60,977 nt of DNA from Paludibacter sp. (lineage in GTDB: Bacteria > Bacteroidota > Bacteroidia > Bacteroidales > Paludibacteraceae): NCBI GenBank assembly GCA_023666945.1, contig JAMPAY010000015.1, positions 1-60,977 on the forward strand. The letters run 5' to 3'. The translations under genes were made by a program, and so were the position numbers. The notes under the pieces are model-generated. The model saw only the letters and a list, made by a program, of their open reading frames with translations, made no database searches and was not told where the DNA came from. This document shows, piece by piece, positions 18,171 to 26,403 of the stretch. The number at the start of each line of letters is the position of its first letter. Position 1 is the first letter of the stretch.

Positions 18171-19793
18171 GTGAAGACTACACTTCGCATAGTATTATTG
18201 TTTTGCGGATTTATCTGCACCCTGACGGTGTATGGTAAACGACCTACCGCACCACTGCAAAATAACTCCATAACCCCTGAAGAACAATGCTTCCGCTACT
18301 TCTTCTACGATGCACAGCAAACTTTTGACCGGGATAATTATGTGAAAGGGTTAGCCACACTGTTGTTTCTGCACCAACTCAATCCCCACGACGCCGCTAC
18401 CAATCAAAGCCTCGGCTCTATCTATCAAGCCATACAACTTAACGACAGGGCATTGTATCACTATCAACTGGCATGGCAAGGCGACCCTGTTTCCTATTGG
18501 TCTTCCTATGCCTCACTCCTTTTTCAAGAAGGCAATACCCGACAAAGCATAAAAGTTCTGCAAGCAGCCGCAAAAAATGCACCCGACAACACCGATATCA
18601 TGGAGTCACTGTCAAGTGTCTACGCACAAATCGGAAAAACCGACAAAGCCGTCAAACTGCAAGAACAAATTATGAAGTTAGATGGCATCAATCCCTACAA
18701 CACGATGTTCATATACCAAGTATATGCGCGCAACGGACAAATAAAAAAAGCCATACAAGCCGTTGAACGTTACTTGGCAGAAAACCCCGAAGACTACCGC
18801 ATGCAAGTGCTGCGTGGCGATACATACCTTGCATGGGGAAACAAGCAAAAAGCATTGCAATTCTATAACGAAGAAGAGCAACGGCACCCCGACAACCCCT
18901 ATCTCTACCTCTCTTTGGCTGAATACTACTTCCAAAACAACCATACCGAGGAAGCCATACGCTACATCATGAAAGCCGTACAAACCGATGAGTGGGATAT
19001 ACAACAAAAACTAAAAATCATACAAGACAACCAAGAACGTTTGGATCAACAAAACGGACTCACCGAACAAATACTCCAACAACTGACCAATACATATCCG
19101 TTGGAAGAACAAGCCTACTACGCATTAGGCATGTTTTACATTCGGCAAGGCAATTTCAATGCCGCAAAACCGCAACTACAATCCATGACCGACATCAATC
19201 CCGATAACACACAAACATGGGCACTCTGGTTGCAACTACTGCAAAACGACACCACTACAACCGACAGCGAATATGAATACGTCATACGCAACGGTTTCAA
19301 TCATAGGCAAGACGATGCACAATGGTACTATTGGATGGCATCACTCATGGCTTCCCGACAACAACCCGACTCTGCTCTGTCTATCGCTCAACAAGGCATC
19401 AGCATCACACACAATCAAACGGAATTTGCACGCTATACACTCGTTTTATGGACTATTATCGGTGATATCTATTCGGCACGAGAAGAATACTCGCAAGCAT
19501 TTGCCGCTTACGACGAAGCATTGGCTATCGATCCGCAAAATGTCTATATCCTTAACAACTATGCCTATACATTGGCAATCAACGGAGGAGACCTCAAAAA
19601 AGCGGAACGCATGAGCCAAAAAACTATCGAAAAAGAACCCGATAATGCCACCTATTTAGATACCTATGCGTGGATTCTCCACTTGCAAGGACAAGATATG
19701 CTCGCTGCTTTTTACATCAAACGGGCAAAAGAACACATGTCTACGCAAGAAGCCGATGTTATAACAGAACACTACAACATCATCGTCAAATAA
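18171..19793 (+). CDS. Secreted tetratricopeptide-repeat protein
   Basis: 540-residue TPR protein with an N-terminal signal peptide (LRIVLLFCGFICTLTVYG), so it acts in the periplasm or outer membrane. About a dozen helical repeats follow; clear ones include a repeat near 75-110 (LGSIYQAIQLNDRALYHY), one near 130-165 (SLSSVYAQIGKTDKAVKL) and one near 435-470 (GDIYSAREEYSQAFAAYDEA). The start is GTG at 18171; no ATG fits before the hydrophobic stretch. Its position between dut and a DUF4292 lipoprotein is shared with other Bacteroidota. Such proteins usually scaffold envelope assembly, but the partner here is unknown. Confidence 0.85.
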   Translation: MKTTLRIVLLFCGFICTLTVYGKRPTAPLQNNSITPEEQCFRYFFYDAQQTFDRDNYVKGLATLLFLHQLNPHDAATNQSLGSIYQAIQLNDRALYHYQLAWQGDPVSYWSSYASLLFQEGNTRQSIKVLQAAAKNAPDNTDIMESLSSVYAQIGKTDKAVKLQEQIMKLDGINPYNTMFIYQVYARNGQIKKAIQAVERYLAENPEDYRMQVLRGDTYLAWGNKQKALQFYNEEEQRHPDNPYLYLSLAEYYFQNNHTEEAIRYIMKAVQTDEWDIQQKLKIIQDNQERLDQQNGLTEQILQQLTNTYPLEEQAYYALGMFYIRQGNFNAAKPQLQSMTDINPDNTQTWALWLQLLQNDTTTTDSEYEYVIRNGFNHRQDDAQWYYWMASLMASRQQPDSALSIAQQGISITHNQTEFARYTLVLWTIIGDIYSAREEYSQAFAAYDEALAIDPQNVYILNNYAYTLAINGGDLKKAERMSQKTIEKEPDNATYLDTYAWILHLQGQDMLAAFYIKRAKEHMSTQEADVITEHYNIIVK

Positions 19794-19801
19794 ACGCCAC
19801 T

Positions 19802-20608
19802 ATGAAATTCCTTCGCTACTTGCCCGCCATACTGCTATTCATGCTGCTCACTGCATGTCATACACAACAATCTGCCACACGTACGCGGCAGACTGCGCAA
19901 GCAGAATCGGCAACTACACTCGCACACATAATGCAGGCACAACCGCATTTTACATGTGCACAAGCAGGAAAAATACGCGTTACACTATCCTATGCCGAAC
20001 GCAAAATTAATGCGAACGGATCTATCAATATCCTTACCGACTCCGCCATTGTACTATCAATACAACCCTTGTTGGGCATCGAACTCTTCAGAGTGGAACT
20101 CACACCACATACTATCACCATTGTCGATAAAATGAATCGACGCTATGCACAAACCGACTATCAAACACTGCATGCCGCACTCGGCATGCCGGTAAATTTC
20201 CACGACATACAATCATTGTGCATGGCGCACCTTTTCCTTTTGGGTAAAAACGATACCGACATCCTGCAAGCACAGCCTGCAATCAGTAAAAATACGGAAC
20301 AACACCAACTTTCTTTCCACGACGACTACTTGCACTATACTTTCACGGCTGATGCACACAATTCTCTGCTAACGCAAACACAACTGCAATCGCACAACAA
20401 CGCTCTTTCCACCGTGCGCTATCTCAATTATACCGCAGTCAACCAAGTACTCTTCCCCCATACTATCGACATCTCTTACAACTCCGACCACATCAGCGGT
20501 GCTTGCACTATCACACTGCTCAAAGTGCAATTCAATGATAATGTCAATATCGCACCGCTCAATCTCGAACGATATACCCCTGTCACACTCAAAACACTGC
20601 TCCCCTAA
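19802..20608 (+). CDS. DUF4292 lipoprotein
   Basis: 268-residue predicted lipoprotein with lipobox LLTAC (Cys at about residue 19) after a hydrophobic stretch ILLFMLLTA. The rest is beta-rich with a LolA/LolB-like pattern (VTLSYAERKINANGSINIL, IVLSIQPLLGIELFRVELT), as in the Bacteroidota family DUF4292. A role in lipoprotein or lipid handling at the outer membrane is suggested by that fold but not proven. ATG 19802 lies 8 bases after the TPR gene; the open frame upstream is inside that gene. It precedes the EnvC-like gene by 13 bases, consistent with an envelope-maintenance cluster. Confidence 0.8.
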   Translation: MKFLRYLPAILLFMLLTACHTQQSATRTRQTAQAESATTLAHIMQAQPHFTCAQAGKIRVTLSYAERKINANGSINILTDSAIVLSIQPLLGIELFRVELTPHTITIVDKMNRRYAQTDYQTLHAALGMPVNFHDIQSLCMAHLFLLGKNDTDILQAQPAISKNTEQHQLSFHDDYLHYTFTADAHNSLLTQTQLQSHNNALSTVRYLNYTAVNQVLFPHTIDISYNSDHISGACTITLLKVQFNDNVNIAPLNLERYTPVTLKTLLP

Positions 20609-20621
20609 TGCCTGCACTGCT

Positions 20622-21794
20622 ATGAAACACTACTTCTGTCACATACTACTCCTGCTGCTCCTCTCAACATCCGTCGTCGGACAAAGCGTCAAAGAATTGG
20701 AGAAACAACGCAAGCAGACCTTACAGCAACTCGAGAACACCGGTAAGATGCTCAAGGAAACCAAGCGGAACGAAACTGCCACCATCAACAAACTCAACCT
20801 GCTCAACCGCGACATCAAAACGCGCAAACAACTCATAGCCAACTTAGGGAGCGAAATCACGGCTCTTGATGAGGAAATGCGGCAACTTTGCCAACAGAAA
20901 GACCAACTACAAGCCGAACTCGAAGCACTCAAAGCCGACTATGCCGAACTCATCCGACAAACACACTATGCCGACATCCAAAAAAGTCCATTGCTCTTTG
21001 TTTTGGCTGCCGACAATTTCAATCAAATGTACCAACGCATACGCTATATGCAAGAGTTTGCCGCCTACCGCAAAACACAAGTACATCTCATAGAAGATAA
21101 ACAAACCGAAATCGACAACCGAAATCAACTCTTGCAACAAAACAAACAAAATAAACAAGATGTTTTGCAAGTGCGCAAACGCGAACAAGAAAACCTTGCA
21201 CGCGATGAACGCAAACAGCAAAGCATGCTCTCCGAACTCAAAAAGAAAGAAAAGAACCTGCTCGCACAACAAAAAAAGCAGCAAAAGAAAGCCGACGAAC
21301 TCAACCGAAAAATCGACCGGATGATTCAAAAAGAGGTTAAGCAAACGGCAAGCACACTCACAAAAGAACAACAACTCATTGCAGGAGGATTCGAAAAAAA
21401 CAAAGGACGCCTCCCGTGGCCTACCGAAAAAGGATTCATCAGCGGACAATTCGGGGTACAAGCACATCCCACATTGGCACACGTCACCGTTAACAACCGA
21501 GGCATCTACATACAAACAACCGCAGGAGCAACAGCACGCGCCGTCTACGAAGGTGAAGTATCTGCAGTATTCGTATCCGACGGACAAAACGTTGTTATCA
21601 TCAAACATGGTAATTATCGCACGGTTTATAGCAACCTTACCGCACTATACGTCAAAAATGGCGATAAAGTTGCTGCCAAACAAAAAATCGGGAAAATATA
21701 CACCGACCCTGACAACGACAACAAAACCGAACTCTTCTTTCAAATACGCAAAAATACCGATGTAATCAATCCGAGTCTTTGGCTCACAAAATAA
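20622..21794 (+). CDS. EnvC-like murein hydrolase activator (degenerate LytM)
   Basis: 390-residue periplasmic protein: signal peptide (about 1-22), a long Lys/Gln-rich coiled coil (about 25-255, two segments) and a C-terminal LytM/M23 domain (about 270-390). The zinc ligands of active M23 peptidases are missing: the usual GIDI position reads GIYI, the Tyr-x-His position reads YSNL, and the terminal HxH position reads ELF. This is the pattern of EnvC, which is enzymatically dead and activates cell-wall amidases at the division site. The family role is known; its amidase partner is not in this window. Co-directional with the DUF4292 and FKBP genes. Confidence 0.85.
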   Translation: MKHYFCHILLLLLLSTSVVGQSVKELEKQRKQTLQQLENTGKMLKETKRNETATINKLNLLNRDIKTRKQLIANLGSEITALDEEMRQLCQQKDQLQAELEALKADYAELIRQTHYADIQKSPLLFVLAADNFNQMYQRIRYMQEFAAYRKTQVHLIEDKQTEIDNRNQLLQQNKQNKQDVLQVRKREQENLARDERKQQSMLSELKKKEKNLLAQQKKQQKKADELNRKIDRMIQKEVKQTASTLTKEQQLIAGGFEKNKGRLPWPTEKGFISGQFGVQAHPTLAHVTVNNRGIYIQTTAGATARAVYEGEVSAVFVSDGQNVVIIKHGNYRTVYSNLTALYVKNGDKVAAKQKIGKIYTDPDNDNKTELFFQIRKNTDVINPSLWLTK

Positions 21795-21818
21795 CCCACA
21801 CACAATATACATAGACCT

Positions 21819-22301
21819 ATGAAAAAGAAACATCTATTTATACTACTCTTGCTCACCCTCATTGTTTCTGCATGCAAACAAGACAATTGGATCGATTGGA
21901 AATTGCAAAACCAACTATGGTTGCAACAAAAATCAACGGAGTCCGATGTGCAGGCATCACCCTCCGGAAGCGGATTGCAATACAGGGTCGACTATCCGGG
22001 TAACCTTTCCACACCTCAACCCAGCCGTTCTGCTACCGTAGTGGTCGATTACAAAGGATATCTCATCAATGGAGTCATGTTCGATTCCGGCACAGGCGTA
22101 TCCTTTAGTCTGCCCCAAACCAACGAGGGCTTTGCCGAAGGACTTACACTCATGCACGAACAAGGCGACTACGTCTTCTATCTTCCCTACGAATTGGCGT
22201 ATGGCGACGAGGGGAACGGTTCCGAAGGAGGATCTGCTTTCATCCCCCCCTACTCCACGCTCATTTTCGAAGTACACCTACAAGCCATCATAGAGAATTG
22301 A
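21819..22301 (+). CDS. FKBP-type peptidyl-prolyl isomerase lipoprotein
   Basis: 160-residue lipoprotein with signal LLLLTLIVSAC (Cys about 19) and an FKBP domain from about residue 50: VVDYKGYLINGVMFDS, FAEGLTLMHEQGDYVFYLPYELAYGD and the closing LIFEVHLQ. It should catalyse cis-trans isomerisation of prolyl bonds in envelope proteins. Several aromatic active-site positions of FKBP12 are kept (Tyr and Phe of YKGYL, Asp of MFDS, Phe of LIFEV). The TGA overlaps the TTG start of the next gene. Confidence 0.87.
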   Translation: MKKKHLFILLLLTLIVSACKQDNWIDWKLQNQLWLQQKSTESDVQASPSGSGLQYRVDYPGNLSTPQPSRSATVVVDYKGYLINGVMFDSGTGVSFSLPQTNEGFAEGLTLMHEQGDYVFYLPYELAYGDEGNGSEGGSAFIPPYSTLIFEVHLQAIIEN

Positions 22302-22750
22302 AAAAAACAACCACATACCTTTGTCTCATGGCATGTTGTCTGTTGTACGCCTGCAATGATACAACCTTTCGCAGTTCCGTACCCTCCTATCCGGTTCACC
22401 TGCAACGCAACTTGCTGGCGGAATACCCGCATTTTCTCAATGCATCGGCCGATCAATATCTCATCTTCAAAGAACAACGCTATCCAACCGATGCTTTAGG
22501 ATATGCAGGAATACTCGTTCAACGCGATATGGATGCACGTTTCCGGGCTTACGATCTCGCATGCCCACATTGCCTCAACCGCGAACAGACCATCATCCCT
22601 GACGGCATTTTTGCCGTATGCCCCATTTGTCAAGAAGCATACGACCTCAGTTACGGATTAGGCATTCCCACCAAAGGCAAATCAAAAGAAGCATTACGAC
22701 AATACAATGCTCAATACAACAACGGTTATCTTACCATCACCAACCAATAA
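22298..22750 (+). CDS. Rieske-like lipoprotein with CPHC/CPIC motif
   Basis: 150-residue predicted lipoprotein (hydrophobic stretch with lipobox LLYAC). The C-terminal half resembles a Rieske fold: ACPHCLNRE near 88 and AVCPICQEAYDLSYG near 107, then GIPTKG. A classical Rieske site is CxH...CxxH; here the second motif ends in Cys, so the site could be an unusual iron-sulfur centre or a structural zinc. The start is probably TTG 22298, overlapping the FKBP stop as TTGA; ATG 22328 would remove most of the signal. It sits just ahead of rimM. Electron-transfer function is not established. Confidence 0.7.
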   Translation: MKKTTTYLCLMACCLLYACNDTTFRSSVPSYPVHLQRNLLAEYPHFLNASADQYLIFKEQRYPTDALGYAGILVQRDMDARFRAYDLACPHCLNREQTIIPDGIFAVCPICQEAYDLSYGLGIPTKGKSKEALRQYNAQYNNGYLTITNQ

Positions 22751-22760
22751 TACATAGCAC

Positions 22761-23264
22761 ATGATTACACCGGCAGAAGTCATACAAATAGGCAACCTAC
22801 GCAAAACACACGGAACAAAAGGAGAATTGGTCTGCGCATTAGATAACGACCTTTTCGACATCGCCGACCCCGATTTTGTCATTCTCGAATGCGACAATAT
22901 ACTCGTGCCTTTCTACATCGAAGAATATCGCTACAAAAACGACGACACACTCCTTCTCCACTTAGAGCATATCACAAACGAAACACAAGCAGCACGACTC
23001 CTTCCTTGTCGTGTCTTCCTCTTGCGCTCACTCCTGCCCGAACAACTGCCCGTAGAAGCCATACCCTCCGACCTGTGCGGATATCAAGTTATCGATAGTC
23101 GAATCGGAGCATTAGGAAAAGTCGAGAGCATCGACAACTCCACTTCCAACCTGCTCTTCCAACTCACAGGCGATCTACTCATCCCTATGCACGACGATCT
23201 CATCAACCAAATCGACGACGCCCAACGCATCATCTGTGTCACACTCCCCGAAGGACTTATATAA
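22761..23264 (+). CDS. rimM: Ribosome maturation factor RimM
   Basis: 16S rRNA processing/30S maturation factor that binds ribosomal protein S19. The 167-residue length is normal. The N-terminal barrel is recognisable from IQIGNLRKTHGTKGEL at about 6-21, and the PRC-barrel half from LCGYQVIDSRIGALGKVESIDN near 95-116 to the family ending with IPMHDDLI. Ten bases follow the Rieske-like gene. A weak hairpin terminator lies 46 bases downstream. The usual neighbours rpsP and trmD are absent here. Confidence 0.92.
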   Translation: MITPAEVIQIGNLRKTHGTKGELVCALDNDLFDIADPDFVILECDNILVPFYIEEYRYKNDDTLLLHLEHITNETQAARLLPCRVFLLRSLLPEQLPVEAIPSDLCGYQVIDSRIGALGKVESIDNSTSNLLFQLTGDLLIPMHDDLINQIDDAQRIICVTLPEGLI

Positions 23265-23309
23265 GCCATTCACCCCTCACTACAGCATCAACCTGCATTT
23301 CTATTATAT

Positions 23310-23340
23310 GTAAAAAGCCTATACAAAACGCTTTTTATAC
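23310..23340 (+). terminator. Probable terminator after rimM
   Basis: GTAAAAAGC at 23310-23318 pairs with GCTTTTTAT at 23330-23338 (one G-T pair) over an 11-base loop. AT-rich and weak, but placed just after the last gene of the run. Confidence 0.5.
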
Positions 23341-23533
23341 AAACACAATCCCCCCTGTTCTGCCAAACCCTCCCATCCTCCAATACTAATATATCAGTCC
23401 TGGGTTTATATGCCAATTTTCAAGAAGTGGTATTGAAAAATTGATGCCCCAGTTTCTACTGTCCCGTGCAAACCTGCGACTTCATAATCGGACTTTTTCG
23501 TATTTCAGTTATCTAAGGTACGTATATAACGGT

Positions 23534-23701
23534 GTACTTTTTTTACTTTTATCCAAACGACACTATATTCTACATAATTCCGACAATTTTATTCCGTCTA
23601 TACCTCCCTATGCTTTCACCTTGTCTTACGACAGCATTACGAGACCTTAACGAGATCGTAACGAGATCGTAACGAGACCGTGTCGAGATATCATTCTGTC
23701 A
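23534..23701 (+). repeat. 168-bp dispersed repeat, copy 1, with 11-bp tandem core
   Basis: Matches the reverse complement of 39740-39906 over its whole length at roughly 85 percent by eye. Shared strings include TCCAAACGACACTAT, ACCTTGTCTTACGA and GTGTCGAGATATCATTCTGT. Positions 23638-23690 hold four to five tandem units of TAACGAGATCG with small changes. Confidence 0.8.
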
Positions 23702-23821
23702 CCCCTCACCGTTCCTATACACCCACCATGCAAGTACTCACTTTCCCACAAAATACAACCACACTTGCCTTGCAAGTACAAAAAAGCAGCGATTTTGTCA
23801 TAAAAAAAACAATACCTACAC

Positions 23822-23852
23822 TTGTGTATTTCAGAAACTTGTTGTAATTTTG
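23822..23852 (+). promoter_or_regulatory. rplU-rpmA promoter
   Basis: TTG at 23822-23824, about 20 bases, TAATTTTG at 23845-23852. The leader of about 100 bases could hold ribosomal-protein autoregulation, but no clear structure was found. Confidence 0.6.
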
Positions 23853-23955
23853 CACCCGCTTTCGGAATAGGCTCTTTTCAAGCAGCAACGGTTGGCACTA
23901 TTCATAATTTGCGCAACTGCCTCGCCTGACCGATTTAATGTAAACAACTAAACAA

Positions 23956-24276
23956 ATGTACGCAATTGTAGAAATGCAAGGACAACAATTCAAGGCTGAA
24001 GCCGGGAAATGGTTGTTCATTCACCGTATGCAAGAAGCCGAAGTAGGTGCTACGGTTGAATTTAACAAAGTACTCCTCATCGATAACGACGGCAACATCA
24101 CCGTAGGTGCACCCGTTGTTGAAGGAGCAAAAGTAATCTGTGAAGTATTGGACAACTCTGTTCGTGGCGAAAAAGTGCTCGTTTTCCACAAAAAACGTCG
24201 CAAAGGCTACAAGAAGTTGAACGGTCATCGTCAAAACTTCACTAAGGTAATGGTAAAAGAAATTGTTAACGCCTAA
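23956..24276 (+). CDS. rplU: 50S ribosomal protein L21
   Basis: Large-subunit protein that binds 23S rRNA. The 106-residue sequence begins [19 protein letters not shown] and ends with the family's basic [21 protein letters not shown] region. Followed after 58 bases by rpmA, the conserved L21-L27 pair. Its own promoter lies about 100 bases upstream. Confidence 0.97.
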   Translation: MYAIVEMQGQQFKAEAGKWLFIHRMQEAEVGATVEFNKVLLIDNDGNITVGAPVVEGAKVICEVLDNSVRGEKVLVFHKKRRKGYKKLNGHRQNFTKVMVKEIVNA

Positions 24277-24334
24277 AAGATAATATACCTAAGACTTGTA
24301 TAGGTTAATCTTTTGGATAAAAAGTAGAATCAGT

Positions 24335-24604
24335 ATGGCACATAAGAAAGGTGTCGGTAGTTCTAAGAACGGCCGTGAATCAGAAAGCAAACGACTTGGT
24401 GTAAAAATCTGGGGCGGACAATTTGCCAAAGCAGGCAACATCATCGTTCGTCAGCGTGGTACAGTACACTACCCCGGTGAAAATATGGGTATGGGAAGCG
24501 ACCATACACTCTTCGCTCTCGTAGATGGTATCGTTACTTTCCGCAAGAAAAGAAACAACAAATCTTACGTCTCTATCGAGCCTATAGCGAACGCTGAGGC
24601 ATGA
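24335..24604 (+). CDS. rpmA: 50S ribosomal protein L27
   Basis: Large-subunit protein near the peptidyl-transferase centre. The 89-residue product starts [16 protein letters not shown] and contains [26 protein letters not shown] 24335 gives the standard N-terminus; the open frame begins 39 bases earlier but without resemblance. No N-terminal cleavage extension of the Firmicutes type is present. A terminator follows. Confidence 0.97.
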   Translation: MAHKKGVGSSKNGRESESKRLGVKIWGGQFAKAGNIIVRQRGTVHYPGENMGMGSDHTLFALVDGIVTFRKKRNNKSYVSIEPIANAEA

Positions 24605-24655
24605 GACGCACAACTCCAATAGTCCGATCATAGGCAAAAGGAGTTCTTACTGAAT

Positions 24656-24713
24656 AATCTCTCTCTGGCGTTCGGAGTTCTACTCCCAACGTAGGAGAGA
24701 GTTGTTTTTTACA
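24656..24713 (+). terminator. Terminator after rpmA
   Basis: CTCTCTCTGGCGTT pairs with AACGTAGGAGAGAG (three mismatches in the middle) followed by TTGTTTTTT. Some transcription may continue into serS. Confidence 0.65.
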
Positions 24714-24748
24714 AAACAATACCCTATACAACACAAACACTTCATACT

Positions 24749-26023
24749 ATGCTCACTCTCAAACAAATAACCGAGAACACCGACAAAGTGATTGCCGGAC
24801 TGAAAAAGAAGCATTTCGCCAATGCCGAAACAGTTATAGCACAAGTCATCGAACTCGATAAAACACGTAAGGCTGCACAACAACTGCGCGATGCCGCACA
24901 AGCCGAAATGAATACTTTATCTAAAGAAATCGGCAAACTATTCCAACAAGGCAAACAACAAGAAGCTGCGGCTGCAAAAGCACAGACCGTCGAACTCAAA
25001 GAAACAGTTGCACGACACGAAGCAGAGATGAACGAAGCGGAAACAACACTCACCAATCTACTATTCACCATTCCTAACGTGCCCTACGACCTCGTACCCG
25101 AAGGTTCTTGTGCCGAAGACAACTTGGTCGTAAAAACAGGAGGCGACCTCACCAAACTACCTTCCAATCCTCTTCCACACTGGGATTTGGCGAAAAAATA
25201 CAATCTTATTGACTTTGACCTCGGTGTAAAAATATCCGGTGCAGGATTCCCTGTCTATATCGGTAAAGGTGCACAACTGCAACGTGCACTCATCAATTTC
25301 TTCCTCGCCGAAGCCAACAAAGCCGGATATACCGAGATTATGCCACCTACCGTAGTAAATGCAGCCTCCGGTTACGGAACAGGACAACTACCCGATAAAG
25401 AAGGCCAAATGTACCACTGCGAGGTAGATGACCTATACCTCATTCCTACCGCAGAAGTACCTGTCACCAACATCTATCGTGATGTCATTCTCGATGAGAA
25501 AGACCTGCCTATCAAAAACTGCGCTTATACACAATGCTTCCGCCGCGAAGCAGGTTCCTATGGTAAGGACGTGCGCGGACTCAACCGACTGCACGAATTT
25601 TCTAAAATAGAAATCGTACGCATCGATACACCCGAACATAGCGAACAATCGCACCAAGAAATGTTGGCACACGTCGAAGGACTACTCCAAAAACTGGAAC
25701 TGCCATACCGCATACTGCGCCTTTGCGGAGGCGACATGTCGTTTACTGCCGCCATTTGCTACGACTTCGAGGTCTATAGCGAAGCACAACAACGATGGTT
25801 GGAAGTATCTTCTGTAAGTAATTTCGATACCTACCAGGCCAATCGCTTGAAATGCCGATACCGCGATGTCAATAAGAAGACACAACTCTGCCACACACTC
25901 AACGGATCGGCATTAGCATTACCACGAATCGTTGCTGCACTGCTCGAAAACAATCAAACCGAGCAAGGCATACACATACCCGCAGCATTACAACCTTATA
26001 CGGGTTTCGAGTGGATTAACTAA
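24749..26023 (+). CDS. serS: Seryl-tRNA synthetase
   Basis: Charges tRNA-Ser (and tRNA-Sec where present). The 424-residue protein is full length: N-terminal antiparallel coiled coil (about 1-110) that grips the long variable arm, then the class II core with the TAEVPVTN serine-site stretch near 228, motif 2 CFRREAGSYGKDVRGLNRLH near 256-275 and motif 3 with the closing LNGSALALPRIVAALLE near 382-398. No clear promoter was found in the 144 bases after rpmA, so it may be read through from the ribosomal operon. Confidence 0.96.
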   Translation: MLTLKQITENTDKVIAGLKKKHFANAETVIAQVIELDKTRKAAQQLRDAAQAEMNTLSKEIGKLFQQGKQQEAAAAKAQTVELKETVARHEAEMNEAETTLTNLLFTIPNVPYDLVPEGSCAEDNLVVKTGGDLTKLPSNPLPHWDLAKKYNLIDFDLGVKISGAGFPVYIGKGAQLQRALINFFLAEANKAGYTEIMPPTVVNAASGYGTGQLPDKEGQMYHCEVDDLYLIPTAEVPVTNIYRDVILDEKDLPIKNCAYTQCFRREAGSYGKDVRGLNRLHEFSKIEIVRIDTPEHSEQSHQEMLAHVEGLLQKLELPYRILRLCGGDMSFTAAICYDFEVYSEAQQRWLEVSSVSNFDTYQANRLKCRYRDVNKKTQLCHTLNGSALALPRIVAALLENNQTEQGIHIPAALQPYTGFEWIN

Positions 26024-26059
26024 TCCATCCACTTTCTATCCGTTAATACGATACATAAC

Positions 26060-26100
26060 ATCGGCAGTAGCATAGTAAATTGCTATTGCCGATATTTCTT
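26060..26100 (+). terminator. Terminator after serS
   Basis: ATCGGCAGTAGCA at 26060-26072 pairs with TGCTATTGCCGAT at 26081-26093 (12 Watson-Crick pairs and one G-T) with an 8-base loop, followed by ATTTCTTTT. Confidence 0.8.
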
Positions 26101-26251
26101 TTAAACCACACCGGCTCCCTTTGGGCACTCCTTAATATCCTTCAACACTACTTCCGCATTCGGCGCACAAACATCAAAGTTAGCAAAAAGCACTAATTAA
26201 TAAACATTTACACATACCCGATAAATAAATACACATTTTTCAGCATAGTGT

Positions 26252-26282
26252 TTTGTAATTAAAGTAAAAAATACTATCTTTG
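26252..26282 (+). promoter_or_regulatory. Promoter of the discoidin-repeat surface gene
   Basis: TTTG at 26252-26255, 19 bases, TATCTTTG at 26275-26282; excellent consensus. The leader is about 115 bases. Confidence 0.8.
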
Positions 26283-26330
26283 CCGTCTCTTTAGTGGGGT
26301 TCTGCCCCTACGTAATCGTTCAAGTCTTTA

Positions 26331-26377
26331 GGAAACTCTGCTTTTTCGGTTATTAAAGAAAATACCGAAGAGTTTCC
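26331..26377 (+). other. Strong hairpin in the surface-gene leader
   Basis: GGAAACTCT at 26331-26339 pairs perfectly with AGAGTTTCC at 26369-26377, and the interior continues the helix (TTCGGT with ACCGAA, one bulge). A smaller GC-rich hairpin (GTGGGG...CCCTAC) precedes it near 26294-26311. There is no T-run after it, so it is more likely an mRNA stability or control element than a terminator. Confidence 0.55.
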
Positions 26378-26403
26378 GCACAACACACACACAACATAAT
26401 ACC

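Larger units (their letters stand above)
23265..23955. other. Gene-free stretch between rimM and rplU
   Basis: No convincing gene in 691 bases. It holds the rimM terminator (23310-23340), a degraded relative of the 26-bp element on the minus strand near 23443-23469, preceded by a string (CAAGAAG.GG to GAAAAATTGAT, 23419-23445) also present near 6608-6640, the 168-bp dispersed repeat at 23534-23701, and the rplU promoter at 23822-23852. Confidence 0.6.
26024..26403. other. Gene-free stretch between serS and the adhesin-like gene
   Basis: Holds the serS terminator, an AT-rich stretch 26180-26250 without recognised signals, the promoter at 26252-26282 and a structured leader (26331-26377). No coding frame was found. 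Confidence 0.6.

Noticed and set aside
26174..26182. TAACTTTG-like box on the minus strand after serS
   Set aside because: It fits the -7 consensus but has no -33 TTTG at the right spacing, and it would only read into the 3-prime end of serS.
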